Part shown: piece by piece, positions 59,235-64,000 of the stretch
Position numbering within the stretch: position 1 is the stretch's first letter
Layout of the letters: every line of letters begins with the position of its first letter
Assembly (NCBI RefSeq): GCF_001270495.1
Contig: NZ_LGUR01000117.1
Span: 310,001-374,000, forward strand
DNA: 64,000 nucleotides
Direction of reading: 5' to 3'
Source: Streptomyces viridochromogenes
Lineage (GTDB): Bacteria; Actinomycetota; Actinomycetes; Streptomycetales; Streptomycetaceae
Notes under the pieces: model-generated
Seen by the model: only the letters and a program-made list of their open reading frames with translations
The model's database searches: none
What the model was told of the DNA's origin: nothing
Made by a program: the position numbers and the translations under genes

Positions 59235-59636
59235 ATAGCCACCGCTATCTGGCCCCTCCAAGTGGCCATCTACCAGAAGCTGACCGCCAGTTCCGCGCTG
59301 ATGGCTCTTGCCACGGGCGTGTTCGACGAGGTCCCGGAGGACCAGGCGTTCCCGTACGTGTCCTTCGGCAGCATCGTCGAAACCAAGGACGACACACACG
59401 ACCGCCAGGGCCTGTTCGTGACCGTGGTCATCCACGTCTGGTCCAAGTACCCAGGCAACCGCGAAGCCGCGGACATCTTCTCCGCTCTGGACGCCGCGCT
59501 GGACCGCCAACCCCTCGCGGTCGCGGGCTTCAAGGACGTGTCCATCTGGCACGAACAGCACGAAACCCTGAGGGATCCGGACCCTTCCATCAGGCACATC
59601 AACGCGCAATACAGGGTCCGCCTGACCCGACTTTAG
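59235..59636 (+). CDS. Tail terminator (DUF3168-like) with apparent AUA start
   Basis: 133 aa if begun at the ATA at 59235. DUF3168-type protein: ATAIWPLQVAIYQKLTASSA, FPYVSFGSIVETKDDTHDRQ and NAQYRVRLTRL. GGGGAGG ends 5 nt before the ATA, and the family normally starts just before the WPLQ motif. No ATG, GTG or TTG in frame gives this N-terminus; the next GTG (59262) would cut WPLQ and has no ribosome binding site. Caps the tail tube during assembly. Confidence 0.75.
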   Translation: MATAIWPLQVAIYQKLTASSALMALATGVFDEVPEDQAFPYVSFGSIVETKDDTHDRQGLFVTVVIHVWSKYPGNREAADIFSALDAALDRQPLAVAGFKDVSIWHEQHETLRDPDPSIRHINAQYRVRLTRL

Positions 59637-59648
59637 GAGGAGCCACGC

Positions 59649-60077
59649 ATGTCTGGTGTGGACGCTTTCGGTATCCAGCTTCAGCGGTCCGACATGGCAA
59701 CACCGTCGGCGACGTTCACGGCCATCGCCAACGTTACGAACCTGGGCGGTCCGGAGATCGAGCGGGAGACCTACGACGTCACCGCGCACGACTCCACGGA
59801 CGGCTGGCGTGAGTTCGTCGGCGGTCTGAAGGACGGCGGGGAGGTCAGTGTGGAGGTCAACTACGACCCCCGCGACCACGACACCCTGGTTGCCGACTTC
59901 GAGGACGACGCCCCGCGCGATTACAAGATGGTCTTCCCCACGCAGGCCGGCGGAGGCAACTGGGCCTTCAAGGCCATCCTGAAGGGCTTCAAGCAGGAGG
60001 CCCCGGTAGACGACAAGTTCACGGGCGAACTGACCTTCAAGGTCAGCGGCAAGCCCACCATCACCCCTGGAGCGTGA
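59649..60077 (+). CDS. Major tail tube protein
   Basis: 142 aa. GVDAFGIQLQRSDMATPSAT, LGGPEIERETYDVTAHDSTD, GWREFVGGLKDGGEVSVEVN and ELTFKVSGKPTITPGA match the siphophage tail tube family (TIGR-type tail tube). Ribosome binding site AGGAGG precedes the ATG. Confidence 0.88.
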   Translation: MSGVDAFGIQLQRSDMATPSATFTAIANVTNLGGPEIERETYDVTAHDSTDGWREFVGGLKDGGEVSVEVNYDPRDHDTLVADFEDDAPRDYKMVFPTQAGGGNWAFKAILKGFKQEAPVDDKFTGELTFKVSGKPTITPGA

Positions 60078-60080
60078 CCC

Positions 60081-60449
60081 GTGGCAATCCTCTCTGCTGA
60101 CGACATCCTCAACGCCGACGACCTGAAGTCGGAGCCGGTAGAGGTCCCCGAGTGGGGCGGCACGGTCCTCGTTCAGGGCATGTCCGGCACGGCGCGCGAC
60201 CGCTTTGAGGCCGCGATGATGAAGGACAACATGTCCGGCGTGTCCAAGGACAAGGCTCTGGACAACTACCGCGCCCGCCTGGCCGCTGCGTGCATCGTGG
60301 GCGAGGACGGCAAGCGGCTCTTCCAGGGTGACGCCGTCGTGCGGCGGCTGGGTGAGAAGAGCGCCCAGGCCCTTACCCGGGTCGCGGAGGTCGCCTCCCG
60401 CCTGTCCGGCCTGACCGACGCCGACGTGCAGGAACTGACGGGAAACTGA
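60081..60449 (+). CDS. Tail assembly chaperone, short form (G protein)
   Basis: 122 aa from GTG at 60081. Ends LTDADVQELTGN at TGA 60447. Position between tube and tape measure plus a GGGAAAC slippery heptamer at the stop identify it as lambda G-like. It binds the tape measure protein during tail assembly. Confidence 0.85.
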   Translation: MAILSADDILNADDLKSEPVEVPEWGGTVLVQGMSGTARDRFEAAMMKDNMSGVSKDKALDNYRARLAAACIVGEDGKRLFQGDAVVRRLGEKSAQALTRVAEVASRLSGLTDADVQELTGN

Positions 60450-60790
60450 CGGACCGGCCAGAGCGACAGTTCTACTTCCGCCTGGCCGGTCATCTCGGCA
60501 TGACGGTCCGTGAACTTCTCGCCCGCATCACCTCCCGTGAACTCACGGAGTGGATGGCGTACGAAAGGATCACGGGCCCGCTCGACTCCCGGCTCCGCAC
60601 CGACATCAGTGCCGCAATCATCGCTGCCACGGTGGCCAACTCCGCGAGCGGCAAGGCCAAGGCCAAGCCCCGGGACTTCATCCCCACCTGGTTCAAGCGA
60701 AAGAAGACCCCCGCCGAACTCTGGCAGGAGGTCATGAAGGCGAACGCTGCCCTAGGTGGCGGAGTCCAGACCTCAGACGAAAGGGGGTGA
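60081..60790 (+). CDS. Tail assembly chaperone, frameshifted long form (GT protein)
   Basis: A -1 slip on G-GGA-AAC (60440-60446) joins the 122 residues of G to LTDRPERQFYFRLAGHLGMT then VRELLARITSRELTEWMAYE and runs to 60790, about 237 aa. The second frame has no start with a ribosome binding site near its beginning, and the conserved LTEWMAYE block is T-like. Join is 60081..60446 with 60446..60790. Confidence 0.85.
60440..60446 (+). other. -1 programmed frameshift site GGGAAAC
   Basis: X-XXY-YYZ heptamer with the zero-frame stop TGA directly after it. After the slip the next codons CTG ACG GAC continue the T open frame. Confidence 0.88.
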
Positions 60791-60793
60791 GCC

Positions 60794-62716
60794 ATGGCTA
60801 CGCTCGCCTCCCTGACTGTGGCCTTGGGCATAGACACAGACGAGGTTTCGTCAGGTGCCAGGCGCGCTACTGCCGCACTGCGGTCCATCGGCGCCACCGT
60901 GTCCGGCATGACCCAGGACGCTGAGGGGAACTGGCGCAGTCTTGACGGACGCGTCCTCTCCTCGGCACACGCCATGATGACGAACGGTCAACGCATGCGT
61001 GATGCCCTGGGTGGCGTCGGTCAGGTCATGCGAAGCCTGGGCCAGACCGCGGCGCGAGACATGGCCGAAGGCATACGTCGGGCCGGAGACGCTGGCGTCA
61101 AGACACTGGGCGGCCTGTCAAAGGCATTCGGCGTGGCCAGCGTCGGCGCGATCGGTGCGGCTGGCGCAATGGCCGCCGTGCCCGTGGCGATCCTGGGTAT
61201 CGGTGTCGCCGCTGCGGCCCAGTCCCAGACGGTGAAGGACGCCTTCTCCGGCCTGAAGGACCACGTCACGTCCACCATGCAGGAGCTAGCGAAGCCTCTC
61301 GTCAAGCCGCTGGCCCAGGCCGCCGGTCAGATGAAGGACATCTTCGACGACATCGCCCCGCAGCTGGGCAAGATGTTCGAAGCTGCCGCGCCCATGATTA
61401 AGCCCTTGGTCGCGGGCATCGGCGACCTGGTGAAGGGTCTCGTCAACGGCTTCGTCCCCGTCATGGAGAAGGCCGGCCCCCTGGTCGAGTCGCTGGGCGG
61501 TCTGCTCGGCACCCTGGGCAGTGCCCTGGGCGGCTTCTTCGAGGGCCTGTCGTCTGGCATCGGTTCCGCCGGAGCCGTGTTCGACGGCCTGGGTTCCGTG
61601 CTCGGGGCCCTCCTGCCGACACTGGGCCAGCTCATGGGAACGATCCTCGAAGTTGCCGGTCCTATCCTGGGCAAGCTCCTGACCGGCCTTGCTCCCGTGA
61701 TCGAGATTCTCGGCCAGGCTCTCCAGCCTGTCATTGTCGCCCTGGGCCCTGTCCTGGACGCCCTGGTTACCGCGTTCCTGGCCCTCGTCCAGGCCCTCCT
61801 TCCGCTCCTGCCTCCCATCGCCCAGCTGGTCGTTGCACTGCTACCTGCGTTGACACCGATCCTTCTGGCCCTGGTCCCGCTGTTCGGCGCCCTGGGCGAG
61901 GTCGTTAACGCCCTGGTCCCGATCCTTACGCCCATCATCGCGCTGGTCGCGAAGCTGGCGACGATCCTTGGCGAACACCTGGCAGCGTTCATCACGGACG
62001 TCGTGGTCCCCGCAGTGAAGGCCCTGGCCGCGCTGCTCCGGGGCGACTTCTCCGAGGCTGGCGAGTTTGCCAAGACGGCCATGAAGAACGCTGCCTCATG
62101 GATCGTCAAGACGTTCACGGAGCTGCCGGAGAAGATCGGGAAGGCCCTCGAAGGTCTGCCTGGCGTCCTCAAGAACGTCGCCGTGACCGCTGGCACGGCC
62201 TTCCTGAGAAGCCAAAAGACCATGATCGACAACTGCATCAAGGACCTGAAGGCCCTCCCCGAAAAGTGCCGTCAGGCAGCTATGGGCATGGGCAAGGTCC
62301 TGCTGTCCGCTGGCCGCGACCTGATCCGAGGCTTCATCAGCGGCATCACCAGCATGTTCGGATCCGTCCGCAGCAAGCTGGGAGAGCTGACGTCGATGCT
62401 GCCGGACTGGAAGGGCCCTGCGGCCCTGGACAAGCGCATCCTCACGCCCGCCGGCCGCAAGGTGATCGCTGGTTTCCAGCACGGCATTGCCGCCCAGGCG
62501 CCCCAGTTGAGGCGTCAGCTCCAGGGCCTGACGGCGGACCTTCCCGGCATGGTCGCGGACGTGTCCCCCCGCGGCGTACTCAGCGCGGCGATGCGCAATG
62601 ACCAGCGCGTCACGTTCGACGTGACCGGCGCGGACGAGGACATGAAGCGGCTCATCCGCCGCATCGTCAAGGACGACGGCCGAGGCGACGTGCAAACCGC
62701 CTTCGGCCAGCGATAA
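60794..62716 (+). CDS. Tail tape measure protein
   Basis: 640 aa. N-terminal LASLTVALGIDTDEVSSGAR is the usual tape measure beginning. Alternating hydrophobic segments (AIGAAGAMAAVPVAILGIGV; a Leu/Pro-rich zone LLPLLPPIAQLVVALLPALT at about 330-400) and SFxxGL-like repeats fill the middle; the C-terminus has VRSKLGELTSMLPDWKGPAA and KVIAGFQHGI. At about 1.5 angstrom per residue, 640 residues predict a tail near 100 nm. Confidence 0.9.
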   Translation: MATLASLTVALGIDTDEVSSGARRATAALRSIGATVSGMTQDAEGNWRSLDGRVLSSAHAMMTNGQRMRDALGGVGQVMRSLGQTAARDMAEGIRRAGDAGVKTLGGLSKAFGVASVGAIGAAGAMAAVPVAILGIGVAAAAQSQTVKDAFSGLKDHVTSTMQELAKPLVKPLAQAAGQMKDIFDDIAPQLGKMFEAAAPMIKPLVAGIGDLVKGLVNGFVPVMEKAGPLVESLGGLLGTLGSALGGFFEGLSSGIGSAGAVFDGLGSVLGALLPTLGQLMGTILEVAGPILGKLLTGLAPVIEILGQALQPVIVALGPVLDALVTAFLALVQALLPLLPPIAQLVVALLPALTPILLALVPLFGALGEVVNALVPILTPIIALVAKLATILGEHLAAFITDVVVPAVKALAALLRGDFSEAGEFAKTAMKNAASWIVKTFTELPEKIGKALEGLPGVLKNVAVTAGTAFLRSQKTMIDNCIKDLKALPEKCRQAAMGMGKVLLSAGRDLIRGFISGITSMFGSVRSKLGELTSMLPDWKGPAALDKRILTPAGRKVIAGFQHGIAAQAPQLRRQLQGLTADLPGMVADVSPRGVLSAAMRNDQRVTFDVTGADEDMKRLIRRIVKDDGRGDVQTAFGQR

Positions 62717-62731
62717 GAGAGGGGGTCAGCG

Positions 62732-64000
62732 GTGGCATTCCCGCTGGACATCCGTACGGACATCTTCGTAGGCGGCACCTGGCAGAACATCAGCCCCGAC
62801 GTCTACGTCCGGGACGTCAAGCAGATCGTTCGCGGCCTGCGCGACCAGGGTTCCACCGCTGACCCCTCCTCCCTCCGGCTCACGCTGGACAACCGACTGG
62901 GCAAGTACACCCCCCGCAACGCCATGTCACCGCTGTTCGGGCTGATCGGACGGAACACCCCCATCCGCGTCAGCCTGCCCAGCGAGGATGACAACTACCT
63001 CCAGCTGGACGGCCGAGACGGCAACTACGCCGACACCCCGGACGCCGCGGCCCTGGACATCACGGGGGACCTGGACGTCCGTGCCGAGATCTCCCCCAAC
63101 TGGTACGGCTCCGACAACCAGTTGATCATTGGTAAGTGGGACCGCCCGACCCTTCAACAGAGCTGGATGTTTCAGGTCGTTGACGGCACCGTGAACTTCC
63201 GCTTCACCACGAACGGCGACGACTACGCGACCGCCCGCGCCTTCGCCCGCCCGCTCCCTGATCTCCCCGAGCGCGCTGCCATCCGCGCGACGCTGGACAT
63301 CGACAACGGCAACGGTGGCAACACGGTCACCTTCTACTGGGCCGAGACGCTCGATGGCCCCTGGACCCAGATAGGCGCCCCCGTCAGCAACTCCGACGGG
63401 ACCACGGCCCTGTTCAGCGGCAGCGCTCCTCTCCGGATCGGCATCACGGACCTGCGCAACGGCGTTCACCGCTCGCGACACCCGTTGAACGGACGCGGCT
63501 ACCGCTTCGAGGTCCGCAACGGGATCAACGGCACGGTCGTTGCCTCTCCTGACTTCCGCGCTGCCACCGATGGCGCCTCCTCCATCGTCGACCCACAAGG
63601 CCGAACCTGGACACTCCACGGCTCCGCCGAACTCCGGGACCGTGAGGACCGGTTCATGGGTGAAATTGCGTCGTGGCCAAACCGCTGGTCCGTTGACGAC
63701 GCCGACCGGTACGTCCCGATCACGGCTACCGGCATCATGCGCCGACTGGGACAAGGCGCGAAGGCCCTCGAATCAACCCTCCGCCGGCGCATCCCGTCGG
63801 GCAACCCCCTGGCCTACTGGCCCCTGGAGGAACAGCAGGACGCAACGCGGGCCTACTCCCCGATTCCCGGAGTCCTCCCGGCGTCGGTGTCCTCCGTCGA
63901 CTGGGCGTCCTTCGACACCTTGCCCTCGTCCGCCCCGCTGCCACGCCTGACTGGCATCTCCTCCTTGGTCGCTACGGTCCCCTCGGCCACCCCGGGACAG
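62732..64000 (+). CDS. Minor tail protein with LamG-like domain (runs off right edge)
   Basis: 423 codons visible from GTG at 62732 with GAGAGGGGG upstream. N-terminal distal-tail-like region (FPLDIRTDIFVGGTWQNISP), then a concanavalin/laminin G-like domain: LDGRDGNYADTPDAAALDIT, GDLDVRAEISPNWYGSDNQL, IGKWDRPTLQQSWMFQVVDG. Carbohydrate binding to the host surface is inferred. The C-terminal part is missing. Confidence 0.85.
   Translation, partial: MAFPLDIRTDIFVGGTWQNISPDVYVRDVKQIVRGLRDQGSTADPSSLRLTLDNRLGKYTPRNAMSPLFGLIGRNTPIRVSLPSEDDNYLQLDGRDGNYADTPDAAALDITGDLDVRAEISPNWYGSDNQLIIGKWDRPTLQQSWMFQVVDGTVNFRFTTNGDDYATARAFARPLPDLPERAAIRATLDIDNGNGGNTVTFYWAETLDGPWTQIGAPVSNSDGTTALFSGSAPLRIGITDLRNGVHRSRHPLNGRGYRFEVRNGINGTVVASPDFRAATDGASSIVDPQGRTWTLHGSAELRDREDRFMGEIASWPNRWSVDDADRYVPITATGIMRRLGQGAKALESTLRRRIPSGNPLAYWPLEEQQDATRAYSPIPGVLPASVSSVDWASFDTLPSSAPLPRLTGISSLVATVPSATPGQ

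Noticed and set aside
1..64000. CRISPR arrays, rRNA operons, insertion sequences and biosynthetic gene clusters
   Set aside because: No regularly spaced repeats, rRNA, transposase genes or PKS/NRPS-like genes were seen on either strand.

Overview
The window is high-GC actinobacterial DNA and reads as a Streptomyces chromosome. Supporting this are GTG starts with 4-bp stop/start overlaps, a gvpOAFGYZJLSK gas vesicle cluster in the order known from S. coelicolor, DmdR/IdeR-type iron boxes, sortase-E type LASTG surface proteins and a Streptomyces-type intergenic repeat. Positions 1-46120 are host chromosome. From about 46120 to the right edge the DNA is an integrated temperate phage that continues beyond the window.

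Host, left part (1-17900): an ABC-F ATPase (cut by the window edge), a histidine phosphatase, a PAP2-diacylglycerol kinase fusion, a methyltransferase and a 56-aa hydrophobic protein. A minus-strand run of 13 genes follows: NDH-2-like flavoprotein, transketolase, LigD-type polymerase, then the ten gvp genes. Facing it are a F420-type luciferase-like oxidoreductase and an enolase-superfamily enzyme, followed by an SDR and a holin-like membrane protein.

Host, middle (18000-32000): small metabolic genes, a secreted CocE-like hydrolase behind two palindromic operators, and four adjacent peptidase genes (S66 LD-carboxypeptidase, S9, M20, M55 D-aminopeptidase) that suggest turnover of cell-wall or D-amino-acid peptides. 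Next come a truncated MFS gene, a cobalamin riboswitch with a cbiMNQO cobalt importer, an APC permease and a universal stress protein.

Host, right part (32000-46100): a decayed FAD dehydrogenase; an iron-regulated surface locus with a heme-type binding lipoprotein, an HtaA-like protein and three secreted or anchored proteins built on a neocarzinostatin-like four-cysteine domain, with two iron boxes; then a methyltransferase, a SpoIIE phosphatase with PAS/GAF/kinase-like domains, a DHA2 exporter with a carboxypeptidase-regulatory-like tail, and a SRPBCC protein.

Prophage (46120-64000+): a large serine integrase has inserted the phage after codon 33 of a host Rv2578c-type radical SAM gene. The host promoter of that gene carries a perfect LexA-type box and now points at the integrase. 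Then come a zinc-finger ORF behind a hairpin that covers its ribosome binding site, an HNH nuclease, a promoter with a palindrome in its spacer, a 44-aa zinc-ribbon protein and about 0.9 kb of highly structured non-coding DNA holding a tRNA-Glu and an interrupted tRNA-like element. A siphophage late operon follows: HNH, small and large terminase, portal, MuF-like protein, scaffold, capsid, connectors, tail terminator with an apparent AUA start, tail tube, chaperones with a GGGAAAC -1 frameshift site, tape measure and a LamG-like tail protein running off the edge. No phage repressor or lysis genes lie in the visible part.
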